Shown here in pieces: positions 8,501 to 16,125 of a DNA stretch of 64,000 nt (positions are counted from its first letter, which is position 1; every line of letters starts with the position of its first letter). This DNA is from Azophilus sp965116165 (GTDB lineage: Bacteria; Pseudomonadota; Gammaproteobacteria; Pseudomonadales; Azotimanducaceae): assembly GCA_965116165.1 (NCBI GenBank), contig OZ220484.1, positions 2,790,001 through 2,854,000 of the forward strand, in the 5' to 3' direction. Position numbers and translations under genes: made by a program. Under the pieces are notes generated by a model, which saw only the letters and a list, made by a program, of their open reading frames with translations, did not search any database and had not been told where the DNA came from.

Positions 8501-9146
8501 TATCCTTGGAGTTTCCGGGGGTTTCGAGGCGCTCGACATCCGTCAGGATGGCGACGACGCGATCATCGGCTACGGCGTTGACGGCGACACGATCACGTTA
8601 CTGAATCGAGCGGTGGGCTCCCTTGAGGCCAGCGATTTCATATTCGGCGCCTACCCGATCGGCGACTCGGGCGACGACAGCCTGAACGGTGGCTCGGGCA
8701 CCGACAGCCTGTATGGCCGCGGCGGCGACGACAGCCTGTATGGCGGCAACGGCGACGACAGCCTGTATGGCGGCAATGGCGACGACAGCCTGTATGGCGG
8801 CAACGGCGCCGACACCCTGACGGGTGGGTACGGCGACGACAGCCTGTATGGCGGCCACGGCGACGACACCCTGAACGGCGGCCTAATAGGAGACGATACC
8901 TTCGTTTTCACCAACGACACCTCGAGCAGTGGGGATGTCGACACGATTTTGGAGTTCGCAAGTGGGGACACCATCCAACTTTCCGGCTTCACCGGCGTGG
9001 ACGACTTCGGCGATCTCGAGGGCAGAATCATCACGACACACGGCAGCGAAACAATCATCGACCTGAGGGATGTGGGCGGCGGCCTGATCGTGCTTGACCG
9101 TATGTACGTGGCCCAATTGGATGCCGACGACTTCGATTTCGGATAA
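5331..9146 (+). CDS. RTX-type calcium-binding repeat protein, main part downstream of the amber codon
   Basis: 1271 codons in the same frame as 4260-5327. The only nearby start is a GTG at 5331 with no ribosome-binding site, so independent translation is doubtful. It contains several long runs of RTX nonapeptides. Each run closes with an FxFRxGDGxDTITDFxxGDRI-type end-motif plus a GDDxIIRYGDGDTVTL module, at about 5800, 6680, 7300, 7910, 8410 and 8900. The C-terminus, LDADDFDFG, is typical of type I secretion substrates. No enzymatic domain is recognisable, so it may be an adhesin or surface-layer-like protein. Long antisense frames rich in VVAPAAVQGVVA are mirror images of the repeat and not genes. 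Confidence 0.7.
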   Translation: MSADSLGADDFEFPAAGNAPRDGGGDGAPQGAPPGDVPNGNDGGGGAPQGASAGDTPSDNGGDATTDDSSGGGELSGGSGDDTLDGGAGDDVLKGGRGDDTLNGHGGDDTLRGSRGDDTLDGGDGDDTLRGARGDDILTGGAGGDTLTGGKGSDTFVFRSGDGGDTITDFGEGDRIRLDGVSVGFGALDIRRDGADTVIHHGDGDTITLRGVSADSLGAADFLLPDAAPGLPGSQGSPPAQDAGQAQTSNKPYGAGQSQRATTTPHDDDWDGEGVGASHILTGRIQRGTDGADTLSGGGDNYTRNRGDDRDILLGGAGDDTLDGGFDKDILHGGAGDDTLNGGHGGSKDTLYGGSGDDTLNGGSGKDTLYGGAGDDTLDGGDDKDILHGGAGDDTLNGGHGKDTLYGGDGDDTLNGGGESGTADWSNDTLYGGAGADTLDGGGGVDTFVFRAGDGNDTITDFWTDFRGRGGDKIHLSGISGGFGALDIRQDGDDVIIRYGDGGDTVTLLGVRAEFLDAGNFKFGASSGVLLGGGVDDTLYGGAGDDTLEGNRGDDTLYGGAGDDTLDGSWGDDTLYGGSGDDTLRGDWGDDTLYGDDGDDTLYGGWGDDTLYGDDGDDTLDGGFGDDTLYGDDGDDTLDGGWGDDTLTGGAGSDTFALHRAGAGIDTITDFGEGDRIRIDGFSGSFGALDIRQDGDDAIIRYSGSAVRLQGVKADSLDAGDFQFDALPPPTPGVPIVETFDDPLSDDWNGEFLSWGSILRPLPMQGVVSPIKSILKGTAGNDTLTAKVPGLAGVLLGGDGDDTLIGGSGNQVLHGGSGNDTLHDGSGGDRGALYGGSGDDTLHDGSGKDTLYGGAGSDTFVFRAGGGNNTIADFGEGDRIRIDGDSDGFGALDIRQEGDDAIIRYGGGTVRLKGVKADSLGAGDFQFGSHGPGSAGLTLEGEIRASSILTGGGGDDTLYGSHWGDDILNGGAGDDTLDGGAWGDSTLHGGDGNDSLYGSHWGDDILNGGAGDDTLHGKSGNDIYVFRAGDGNDTVVSFGNANGFGLRSGVSNVDKIHILGVSGGFEALDIRQDGDDAIIGYGVDGDTITLLNRAVGSLEASDFIFGAYPIGDSGDDSLNGGSGTDSLYGRGGDDSLYGGNGDDSLYGGNGDDSLYGGNGADTLTGGYGDDSLYGGHGDDTLNGGLIGDDTFVFTNDTSSSGDVDTILEFASGDTIQLSGFTGVDDFGDLEGRIITTHGSETIIDLRDVGGGLIVLDRMYVAQLDADDFDFG

Positions 9147-9156
9147 TGCGGCGGCC

Positions 9157-9250
9157 GCCCCACCTGGATCCGGACTGCCGAAGCCCCAGCGGGCGCCTTG
9201 TCGAGCCCGATGAGGCCGCCTGATCCGACAGGCCCGAATTCCGAAATCTC
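9157..9250 (+). pseudogene. Tail of an IS481-type transposase and its right end
   Basis: The plus strand reads LDPDCRSPSGRLVEPDEAA followed by TGA. This is a decayed version of the LD(G)RTPNEYLVGLEEAA tail found at 25035-25086. The following ~50 bp (ctgatccgacaggc and onward) matches the sequence after that second copy. No inverted partner is seen upstream. Confidence 0.5.
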
Positions 9251-9261
9251 CCGAGCCAATA

Positions 9262-9318
9262 CAAGCTATTGATTTTATTGAATCGGACGCCGCGACCACC
9301 GAATGAATCAGACCTTCC
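9262..9318 (+). mobile_element. IS5-like MITE family A, partial copy 2
   Basis: The sequence caagctattgattttattg and the following GGACGCCGCGACCACCG match the central part of family A. The end reads GAATCAGACCTTCC, an end of the opposite half, so this is a rearranged or recombined copy lacking its left end. Confidence 0.6.
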
Positions 9319-9459
9319 CTGGAAACAGGCGTGGCGGGAGACGAGTTTCAGTCGGGCAGAATGATCGTGGCGCTGCCTCGGTGCCATCGCGCGCATGCGC
9401 TCGGGGCGGACGTTCGGCATCACCCAGGGAGGAATCTCGTCACCAACCCGGACATTCAT
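9319..9459 (-). pseudogene. 5' fragment of a MaoC-like dehydratase gene
   Basis: From ATG 9459, preceded by CAGGAG, the minus strand reads MNVRVGDEIPPWVMPNVRPE and then RMRAMAP. This is the start of MaoC/hotdog enoyl-CoA hydratases (VGDxxPPW…SxERMKxMA). Similarity stops within about 45 codons, where a MITE fragment follows. The rest of the gene is absent. Confidence 0.5.
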
Positions 9460-9554
9460 GGACGGCTCCTGTTGTGCGGTGGCCGACCAGGGCGGTGCTT
9501 GGTCGTTCGAATGCAGTGGGATTTTTCCAAGGACTGCTGGTGGCGGACAACGCC

Positions 9555-10322
9555 TCACAGCGGGCCTTCAATCTCGACCCGGGTGCCCTCGACGCGTCCG
9601 CGTACGCCGTAAATTTCCGCAAGCCGATACGCGTTCAGCGTCGTTTCGGGAGGGCCGTCGGCGATGATGCGTCCGCCCTTCATCCACATTAGCCGGCTTG
9701 CGTAGCGCCGGGCGAGGATGACATCGTGGAGTACAACCAGGGTGCCGCCACCTGCCTCGACATAGTCCCGAATCAGCTCCATGACCCGGAACTGATGGAA
9801 GGGATCCAACTCCGCCACCGGTTCATCGGCGATCAGTAGGGGCGCTTCGGTGGCGAAGACGCGGGCGCAGTGTACGCGCGCCAGCTCACCACCGGACAGT
9901 GTGGCCGTTGACCGTGTGGCCAGTTGCTCAAGGTCGCAGGCGGCCAGTGCCCTCGCCACGGCCCGTTGATCGGCCCCGCGCAGGCGTCCGAGAGCCGCGC
10001 CATGGGCGAAGCGCCCAAGCGCCACCACATCACGAACCGGGTTCGGCCAGGCCAAGGGTCGGTTTTGCGGCAGATAGGCCAATTTCCGGGCCCGGTGCCG
10101 AGGTGCCATTGCGGCCGTGTCCTCGCCGTTGATGCGCGACCATCCACCGCCTCGCGGTGTGATTCCGATGGCGCCCCGAAGCAGGCTGGTCTTGCCGGCG
10201 CCGTTGGGTCCGAGCAGGGCGACCAGCTCGCCCGCCCTCAGGTGGAACGAGGCGTCCGCAACCAGGGTCGCTGTACCCGTTCTGAGGGTCAGGCCGGATA
10301 CTTCCAGCGTCGCGTCTTCCAT
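9555..10322 (-). CDS. btuD: Cobalamin ABC transporter ATP-binding protein
   Basis: 255 residues. Walker A GPNGAGKT lies at residues 38-45, the signature LSGGELAR at 142-149, Walker B LLIADEPVAELD with Asp166/Glu167, and the switch histidine at 199 (VVLHD). The protein belongs to the FecE/BtuD group of ATPases that power uptake of B12, haem or siderophores. ATG 10322 is chosen because GAGGAG lies 7 bases upstream; an ATG at 10340 overlapping the permease stop is possible. It is the last gene of the riboswitch-controlled btuB operon, which makes cobalamin the likely cargo. Confidence 0.88.
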   Translation of the reverse strand: MEDATLEVSGLTLRTGTATLVADASFHLRAGELVALLGPNGAGKTSLLRGAIGITPRGGGWSRINGEDTAAMAPRHRARKLAYLPQNRPLAWPNPVRDVVALGRFAHGAALGRLRGADQRAVARALAACDLEQLATRSTATLSGGELARVHCARVFATEAPLLIADEPVAELDPFHQFRVMELIRDYVEAGGGTLVVLHDVILARRYASRLMWMKGGRIIADGPPETTLNAYRLAEIYGVRGRVEGTRVEIEGPL

Positions 10323-10332
10323 GCCCGGCTCC

Positions 10333-11337
10333 TCAGCCATGAACGGTCCGGCGCCGCATCGCGACCCACACGAAAACGGGTGCGCCAATCAATGCCGCCA
10401 CCACCCCGAGTTTGAGTTCGCCGATGGTGGGGACAAGTCGCACGCCAATATCCGCGAGAACCAGAATGAGGCCGGCCAGCAGGGCGGATGGCAGCAGTGA
10501 GCGCGCCGGGTCGTGGTCGACCATGGGACGGATGATGTGGGGGGCGACGATGCCAACAAAGCCAATAACGCCCGCCATCGCAACGGCCGCGCCGGTGGCG
10601 AGCCCGGTACCGAGCACGACCAGCAGCCGCTGTCGCCTGAGGTTCAGGCCAACGCCGCTTGCCGCTTCTTCGCCGAGTGTCAGCGCGGCAAGACCACGCC
10701 GTGCGGCAAACAGCACGCCCAAGCCGGTGATCAGGAATGGCGTGGCCCAGGCGAGGTCTTGAAAACTGCGATTGGCCACGGAACCCAGCATCCAGTTGAT
10801 CATGTCCACCAGGGAAAACGGATTGGGGGCGAGATTCATCAATAGATTCATAGCCGCCGCGGCGAAGCTGGAGAGTCCAACGCCAATCAGGATCAGTGTG
10901 ATCGCGGATGCGGTGCGCAACGCCGCCAACGCGATCAGCGCGGTTGCTGTCAGGGCGCCGACAATGGCCGCCGTCGGCAGCGCCCAGGCGCTTACCGCCG
11001 CCAATCCGTAATACACAGTGCCCGTGGCGCCCAACGAAGCCACCGCCGAGACACCGAGTACCCCGGGTTCCGCAAGCGGATTGCGCAGCAGCCCCTGCAG
11101 CGCGGCGCCGCTTGCGCCCAGGGCGGCGCCGACGGCGAATGCGGCCAATGCCCGCGGCAGCCGGATGTGCACAACGACCAATCGGTCGCCGGCTTGGCCG
11201 TAGCCGAGCAGCGCGGCCAGAACCCGCTCGGCATCCATTTGGGTCGAACCGAGTAGGCAGGCGGCAAACAGCGCCGCCGCCGAGGCTAGTACCAGCCCCG
11301 CCAGTCCAAATAGGCTCGGCGCTCGAACCATGGTCAC
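10333..11337 (-). CDS. btuC: Cobalamin ABC transporter permease (FecCD family)
   Basis: 334 residues with about ten hydrophobic segments. It carries the FecCD hallmarks RLPRALAAFAVGAALGASGA (residues 59-78), GLLRNPLAEPGVLGVS (83-98) and the cytoplasmic loop GFVGIVAPHIIR near residue 245. It forms the inner-membrane channel with BtuD. The start is GTG 11337, whose GTGA overlaps the stop of the binding-protein gene and suggests coupled translation; ATG 11331 is an alternative. Confidence 0.88.
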   Translation of the reverse strand: MTMVRAPSLFGLAGLVLASAAALFAACLLGSTQMDAERVLAALLGYGQAGDRLVVVHIRLPRALAAFAVGAALGASGAALQGLLRNPLAEPGVLGVSAVASLGATGTVYYGLAAVSAWALPTAAIVGALTATALIALAALRTASAITLILIGVGLSSFAAAAMNLLMNLAPNPFSLVDMINWMLGSVANRSFQDLAWATPFLITGLGVLFAARRGLAALTLGEEAASGVGLNLRRQRLLVVLGTGLATGAAVAMAGVIGFVGIVAPHIIRPMVDHDPARSLLPSALLAGLILVLADIGVRLVPTIGELKLGVVAALIGAPVFVWVAMRRRTVHG

Positions 11338-12464
11338 CGACCGATGCCGCCGGCTTCAATCGTGTGTGCGGCATCGGCCAGAGCCTCCACGGCATCCGTC
11401 AGAAACCAACCCCCGCAAGCGGTCCAGGCACCTTGGATTGGAATCGTGGTGCGTTTGGCGAGCAGGGTTTGAGCTAGAGGATGTCGGGTTGGGCTCCAGG
11501 CGTGGCGGTGGTGGTTGGTCGCACTGCTAAAAAATGCTGCCGCAATCAGGTCGGGCTGTTGATAGGCGAGGCGCTCGAGCGGGATTGTTCGCCAGCCGGG
11601 CCGGTCCTGAAAGTTCTCGAGACCGGCGGCGGTGAGCATGGCATGGATTAGGGTACCTGGCCCGGATGTTGCGCCGCCGGACGTCATGTACAGCGCGGTG
11701 GTTCGCGGTGCCTGTTTGTGTCCCAGTGCTCTATCCAACTGATCATGCCGCATCGCACCGGGAGGGGGGCGAGGGGCGGGTGAAGGGCTGTGCCCCGCTG
11801 GCAAGACACAAGGAGCGGGAATATCGGGAATATTTGAGCGACGGGCAATGCGGGCGGCCGGTATGCATCGTTGTTCGAATGCAGTGGAACTTTTGGCAAG
11901 AGCTGCTAGGCGACCTGTCATCTCATTCGCAACGGCTTGACCCTCGGCGGGGGAACCGAGGGCCCCGGCCGTTTCCCGGATGGTGCGCGCGATTTCGGGG
12001 AAGTTGCTGGCCCAACCGACACCATGTACCGGCACACCAGCCCGTTGGAACATTGCCGCCGCCTGGGGTCCACCGCCGTAGGAACGCACCACCAGGTCGG
12101 GCTTGAGGATGATGACATCTTCCACCACCGGGCGGACGGTGGGCAATCCCAAGGCTCGCTGGCGCATGTAGGAGAACTCGCGCCCCGCATCCGGCGAGAC
12201 CGCCAAAATGCGCGCACGATCGACGAATCTCAGCACGTATTGGTCGGCGCAAAAGTCGATGCTGACGACTCGTTGTGGCCGTCCCTCGTGTTTTTGCAAT
12301 GTTCCGGCCCGCTCCATGCCGCAGCCGCCGAGCACGGCAACAAGCGCGAACGCCGATATTGATGATGCCCACACTTTGGCCGTGCCCGCAAAGCCGACAT
12401 TGGGGCGACTGCGACTGAGCCCCCGAATTGATGCCGGTGCTCCATCCAACTGACAATGCCGCAT
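11334..12464 (-). CDS. btuF: Cobalamin-binding lipoprotein of the ABC transporter, with an in-frame insertion
   Basis: The hydrophobic stretch SSISAFALVAVLGGC ends in a lipobox-like LGGC. The mature part carries RVVSIDFCADQYVLRFVD, DVIILKPDLVVRSYGGG and VPVHGVGWASNFPEI, typical of Fe/B12-type (TroA-like) binding proteins. Between AKSST and APRTTALYMTSGG, about 55 residues rich in Pro and Arg are encoded by a 165-bp foreign element (11723-11887) that keeps the frame. The start is uncertain: ATG 12464 lies inside another element (12435-12742) and a GTG just before WASSIS is possible, so the native 5' end may be gone. Whether the product still binds cobalamin is unknown. Confidence 0.75.
   Translation of the reverse strand: MRHCQLDGAPASIRGLSRSRPNVGFAGTAKVWASSISAFALVAVLGGCGMERAGTLQKHEGRPQRVVSIDFCADQYVLRFVDRARILAVSPDAGREFSYMRQRALGLPTVRPVVEDVIILKPDLVVRSYGGGPQAAAMFQRAGVPVHGVGWASNFPEIARTIRETAGALGSPAEGQAVANEMTGRLAALAKSSTAFEQRCIPAARIARRSNIPDIPAPCVLPAGHSPSPAPRPPPGAMRHDQLDRALGHKQAPRTTALYMTSGGATSGPGTLIHAMLTAAGLENFQDRPGWRTIPLERLAYQQPDLIAAAFFSSATNHHRHAWSPTRHPLAQTLLAKRTTIPIQGAWTACGGWFLTDAVEALADAAHTIEAGGIGR
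11723..11887 (-). mobile_element. 165-bp insertion element inside btuF
   Basis: The insert begins CCAGTGCTCTATCCAACTGA and ends, as reverse complement, CCACTGCATTCGAACAACGA, which are imperfect inverted ends. Its length is a multiple of three and it has no stop in the btuF frame. The GTGCTC(C/T)ATCCAAC end recurs at both ends of the 12435-12742 element, and the CACTGCATTCGAAC end recurs at about 9512-9524. Boundaries are judged by eye. Confidence 0.5.
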
Positions 12465-12742
12465 CAGTGACGGCGGGAGCGTTCCGGGCAAGGTGCGTCC
12501 GCGCAGTCGTGGGCGACCTACTTCAAGCGGACGCAGCGCCGTCCGGGGTGCTCCCGCCGCCACCCGCGGGGCGCGTCCGCAAGCGCCCATCTGTTTCATG
12601 CGAGGGTACCCCTCGCGCTCCCGGCAGGGGGCTCCGTTGTCGTCCCTTGACGTATCGCCGGATACGCCGGCGGGGGTTAAGCCTCGCATCTGGACGCTTG
12701 CGGGCGCGCTGATTCGACATGATCGGTTGGATGGAGCACTAG
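12435..12742. mobile_element. ~308-bp inverted-repeat element between btuB and btuF
   Basis: Left end GGTGCTCCATCCAACTGACA (continuing ATGCCGCATCAG); right end, as reverse complement, CTAGTGCTCCATCCAACCGA (continuing TCATGTCGAATCAG). These are imperfect terminal inverted repeats of about 30 bp. The right end supplies the TAG of btuB and the left end overlaps the start region of btuF. The frame across it is open on the minus strand but resembles no known protein. Confidence 0.5.
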
Positions 12743-14685
12743 AAGCGCCACCGCAGGCCTAGAGAACCGGACAGGCCCGGCGTTCCGTAGCCGAGAATCT
12801 GCTGATAGTGGGCATCGAACACGTTTTCAACGCGCCCGAACAGTTCGATGTTCTCGGAGACCACGTATCGGGCGTTGATGTCAATTCGGATCCAATCGTC
12901 CAGCCGGGTGCCGTCGCTGTTGATTTCCCGACCGTTGAAGCGCAGGAGTATCGCGCCGGAGAACGGGCCGGAAGGATCGAAGCCGAGCGCCAGGTCGCCG
13001 GAATGTTCGGGTAGATGGGGCAGGGTCGTGCCGTCGGCCTCCTTTGCCCGGATGTAGGCGTAGTCCATCGACAGGGCGATCAAATCCGTGAGATTCCAGC
13101 CCGCCGACACCTCGATGCCCTCTGTTTCCACCTCGTCGATATTCTCGTAGCCACCGATGGCGAAAGAGAAGTTGATCATATTGTCCGTGTCCTGACGAAA
13201 AAGTGTCAGGCCGAGGTGGCCGGCCCCGTTTTGCGGATGCCAATCGATGCCGACATCAATGCCTTCGGAACGTTCCGGCCGCAGGGCCGCATTGGCCGCC
13301 GTTGCGCCGCAACAGAAAAACGTTGTCTGGAATAGGGTTGGTGCCTTGAAGCCCTGCCCCCAGCTCCCACGCAGCGCCAGGTTGGGTCGTGGTCGAAACG
13401 CGGCGGCGAACCGAGCCGTGGTTTCCGAACCAAAGTGATCGTGATCGTCGGAGCGGAGCCCGCCGGTTAGGGTCAGTGTATCCACCGGCCGCCACTCGTA
13501 GAGTGCGAACAGGTTCTTGATGGTGCTATCGTCTTGATTTGCCGACGATTCTTCTCGCTCGGCACCCAGGGCCAAGGTGTTGTGCGTATTGAGGGACAAG
13601 GTACCCTGATAGCGAAAAACCTCGCGCTCGCCCCGGGCTTCGAAACTGGTTGCGCCGCCACTCAGGTTCTCGCGATCGATTTCAGCGTGCCCGACGAGCA
13701 GAAGATTATCGAGTCGCCCGTTGAGCAGGGGTACCTTGAGGGTAACCTTTCCGGAGAGTTCTTCGGTCTTGCCGAGTTCGTCACCGTCGCCCACATTCCC
13801 CTGGGCCCCGAAGCGGAAACTGTCGAATTTGGCCTGTGAGTCGTTCCAGAGCAGGCTCCCGTCGAGGCGTGCCCCGCGTGGAAGATGCAACCCGCCGCGG
13901 GCGGACAGGGTGATGGATGCAAGACCGTCGTCCTCGGTATTGCCATTGCGTCCATCCGCCCGGGATATGCCGTCCGTATCCAATCGGGTTGCCGCGAAAC
14001 GGAAATCGCCGGCGTTGCCACCGTGGTCCACGGCCACGCCGCCGCGAAAGGTGTCGTAGGAGCCGGCTTGGGCGAACAGGTTGCCGCTCGTGCCGTCTTC
14101 GGGTTGCTTGGTGGTTATGGACACCAGGCCACCGATGGCATCGGTTCCCCAGAGCGTTGACTGGGGGCCGTTTAATATCTCGATCCGCTCGATGTTTTCG
14201 GTATCGAGGCGGGCGAAGTCGTAGCCACCGGCGGGCGAGGAGGAATCGTTGACCGCCACACCATCGATCAACACCAGCGTTTTGTCGCTTGAGGCGCCGC
14301 GAATGCGCACACCGGCGAAACCACCGAAGGCGCCGTTTTGATTGACGGTGACGCCCGGCGCGCGGGCCACCGCGTCGATAGCGTGACTGAAACCCATGGT
14401 CCTTAGCTCGTCCGCGTCGATGATACGCACCGCCGACCCTGTCTCGGTGGTGTTTTGCTCAATGCGTGTGGCGGTGACAACAACGGTTTCGATCCCGGTT
14501 TGCGCCGGATCGGCCAAGGCGCTGGCGGACAGCACCGATATGGCCAGAAACACCACTATGGCCGGGGATGTGGTTGGTGGCGTCGGTGGGACGGACGGGT
14601 TGGCGGGTAATATGGGCCGTAACGGGCGTCCATATGTTTCTTTTGCGGCGCGGCGTCTGGCGGCTCGAGGTCTTAAATAGGGCAT
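12739..14685 (-). CDS. btuB: TonB-dependent vitamin B12 receptor
   Basis: 648 residues. A signal peptide (VVFLAISVLSASALA) is followed by a TonB box-like ETVVVTATR, a plug domain with GVRIRGASSDKTLVLIDGVA and RIEILNGPQSTLWGTDAIGG, and a beta-barrel ending in LRWRF with a terminal Phe. Plug motifs and size match BtuB. ATG 14685 is preceded by AGGAGA with 8-base spacing; the N-terminus before the hydrophobic core is long (about 38 residues) and basic. A cobalamin riboswitch lies in the leader, so expression is expected to fall when cobalamin is plentiful. This is the first gene of btuB-btuF-btuC-btuD. Confidence 0.9.
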   Translation of the reverse strand: MPYLRPRAARRRAAKETYGRPLRPILPANPSVPPTPPTTSPAIVVFLAISVLSASALADPAQTGIETVVVTATRIEQNTTETGSAVRIIDADELRTMGFSHAIDAVARAPGVTVNQNGAFGGFAGVRIRGASSDKTLVLIDGVAVNDSSSPAGGYDFARLDTENIERIEILNGPQSTLWGTDAIGGLVSITTKQPEDGTSGNLFAQAGSYDTFRGGVAVDHGGNAGDFRFAATRLDTDGISRADGRNGNTEDDGLASITLSARGGLHLPRGARLDGSLLWNDSQAKFDSFRFGAQGNVGDGDELGKTEELSGKVTLKVPLLNGRLDNLLLVGHAEIDRENLSGGATSFEARGEREVFRYQGTLSLNTHNTLALGAEREESSANQDDSTIKNLFALYEWRPVDTLTLTGGLRSDDHDHFGSETTARFAAAFRPRPNLALRGSWGQGFKAPTLFQTTFFCCGATAANAALRPERSEGIDVGIDWHPQNGAGHLGLTLFRQDTDNMINFSFAIGGYENIDEVETEGIEVSAGWNLTDLIALSMDYAYIRAKEADGTTLPHLPEHSGDLALGFDPSGPFSGAILLRFNGREINSDGTRLDDWIRIDINARYVVSENIELFGRVENVFDAHYQQILGYGTPGLSGSLGLRWRF

Positions 14686-14917
14686 CGCGATGTCTCCTTG
14701 GTTCCATCAGGGGCTATGTAAACGACAAAGTCGCCCCCTGGGGGTCAGCGGAGACGACGCTTCTTTTGCCCGCGTCAGTGTGGCAACCGGGTTGGGAATA
14801 GTGGATGTGAACCACCCGGGCAGCCGCACTTTCGTCGGTCGGGTCGTTACTCGGGAAGAACAGGCGGTACAGCGCTTTTCCCGTTCGCGGACAATGCCCG
14901 GTCCCCGAACGAACGAC

Positions 14918-15095
14918 GCGATGGCAGGTCTCCTGGCTCGCCCATCAACGCTTTTTGGCCGCCTTCCCGGATATCGCTCCAGTGGCATCCTGGCCGCAAG
15001 CTATTGGCTTACAGTTGCGGGTACAGCCCCGGATTTCCACCGGGTTCCCTTTTGGCCACCCCTTGGGCGGCACCATCTGCGGGCATTCTGTAACT
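14918..15095 (-). promoter_or_regulatory. Cobalamin riboswitch upstream of btuB
   Basis: On the minus strand the conserved elements appear in order: AAAAGGGAACCCGGTG, then GAAATCCGGGGCTGTACCCG, CAACTGT, the B12 box GGATGCCACTGG, and the closing GAGCCAGGAGACCTGCC. The last is the usual 3' side of the P1 region. It lies about 230 bases before the btuB ATG. AdoCbl or a related cobalamin is the expected ligand. Confidence 0.93.
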
Positions 15096-15128
15096 AGCGG
15101 AAAAGTGTGTCAAGGCGAGTCCGCTGGT

Positions 15129-15255
15129 GGCGGCAATTCCCACTAGGCGTGACAAGGCTCGAAAATTGGCTCCGGGCCAACGCCTGAACAGTCAACTTGC
15201 CTGGGTATTCGGCCCCAAACGAACGACCCTGTATCGTTGGCGGGAATTGCTGCGC
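15129..15255 (-). repeat. Inverted-repeat element, family C, copy 1
   Basis: The ends read GGCGGCAATTCCCACTAGGC and, as reverse complement, GCGCAGCAATTCCCGCCAAC. The second end continues GATACAGGGTCGTTCGTTTG, which recurs at 29321-29370 and 53918-53965. It sits between the riboswitch and cobO. Confidence 0.55.
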
Positions 15256-15283
15256 TGGCCGAGCGGTTGGTTGTGGGTCGCTC

Positions 15284-15886
15284 TCAGAAATCGATGCCGC
15301 GCACGGCCTTGATGCCGGCGTCGAATGGGTGCTTGACAGCGCGCATTTCGCTGACGAGGTCGGCGTAGTCGCAGATGCCGGGTTCGGCGTCTCGTCCGGT
15401 CAGGATAACGCTGGTACGCGCAGACCGCGCCTTGAGGCCCTTGATGACATCGTCTCCCGCCAGAAAGCCGTGGCGCAGTGCGATGTTGATTTCATCGAGA
15501 ACCACTAGGTCGTAGTCGCCGCTCTCCAGCATCTCGCATCCCTTGGCGAAGGCGGACTGCGCGGTGGCCGTATCCCGGTCGAGATCCTGGGTGTCCCAGG
15601 TAAAGCCCTCGCCCATGGTATGCCAGTCCATTTGACCGTCGAATTTCGAGAAGAATTGGCGTTCCCCGGTTTTCCACTTACCCTTGATGAACTGCACCAC
15701 ACCGACTTTTTGGCCCCAGCCAAGCGCACGCACGATAACGCCGAAGGCGGAACTGGACTTGCCCTTGCCGTCGCCGGTATACACCAGCACCAGGCCCCGG
15801 TCCGCCGCCGATGATTCCCTAACCCGTTTGCGGTGCGCGGCTTGTTGGGCTTTCATTTTCTCGGCGTGGCTCGGCGCGTCTGTCAT
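15284..15886 (-). CDS. cobO: Cob(I)yrinic acid a,c-diamide adenosyltransferase (CobO/BtuR type)
   Basis: 200 residues, full length. The P-loop YTGDGKGKSSSAFG lies at residues 36-49, followed by VGVVQFIKGKWKTGE, LVVLDEINIALRHGFL and VILTGRDAEPGICDYADLVSEM, all diagnostic of this family. The enzyme adds the 5'-deoxyadenosyl group of ATP to cob(I)alamin or cobyrinate. It lies directly upstream of the riboswitch in the same orientation, consistent with a salvage unit that imports a corrinoid and converts it to coenzyme B12. No de novo corrin ring genes are seen in the window. Confidence 0.93.
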   Translation of the reverse strand: MTDAPSHAEKMKAQQAAHRKRVRESSAADRGLVLVYTGDGKGKSSSAFGVIVRALGWGQKVGVVQFIKGKWKTGERQFFSKFDGQMDWHTMGEGFTWDTQDLDRDTATAQSAFAKGCEMLESGDYDLVVLDEINIALRHGFLAGDDVIKGLKARSARTSVILTGRDAEPGICDYADLVSEMRAVKHPFDAGIKAVRGIDF

Positions 15887-16125
15887 GGTTCAATCTCCCG
15901 GTGGGTTGTGCTCAAACGCAGGGCGTTGGCGGCACAGGATACTAGCTTGGCTGCGGGGAGCGCTATGATGCCGTGCTCCGCGGCCAATCGCAGTTTTTAA
16001 GCCTTCGCCAGGGCCGCCTTGCCTTGGGGTGTCCATTTCATGAGGCGTCTTTCGCAGGCATACTGGGCCGAAAAGAGGGATGTTGCGGGGCGGGTTCGCG
16101 GTCGGCAATGGGAGGAACCGGATTC

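Noticed and set aside
4014..8858. Very long minus-strand frames over the RTX region (for example 717, 733 and 442 codons)
   Set aside because: They read as endless Val/Ala/Gln- or Ser/Pro-rich strings that mirror the 27-bp RTX repeat. They have no start context and no family similarity.
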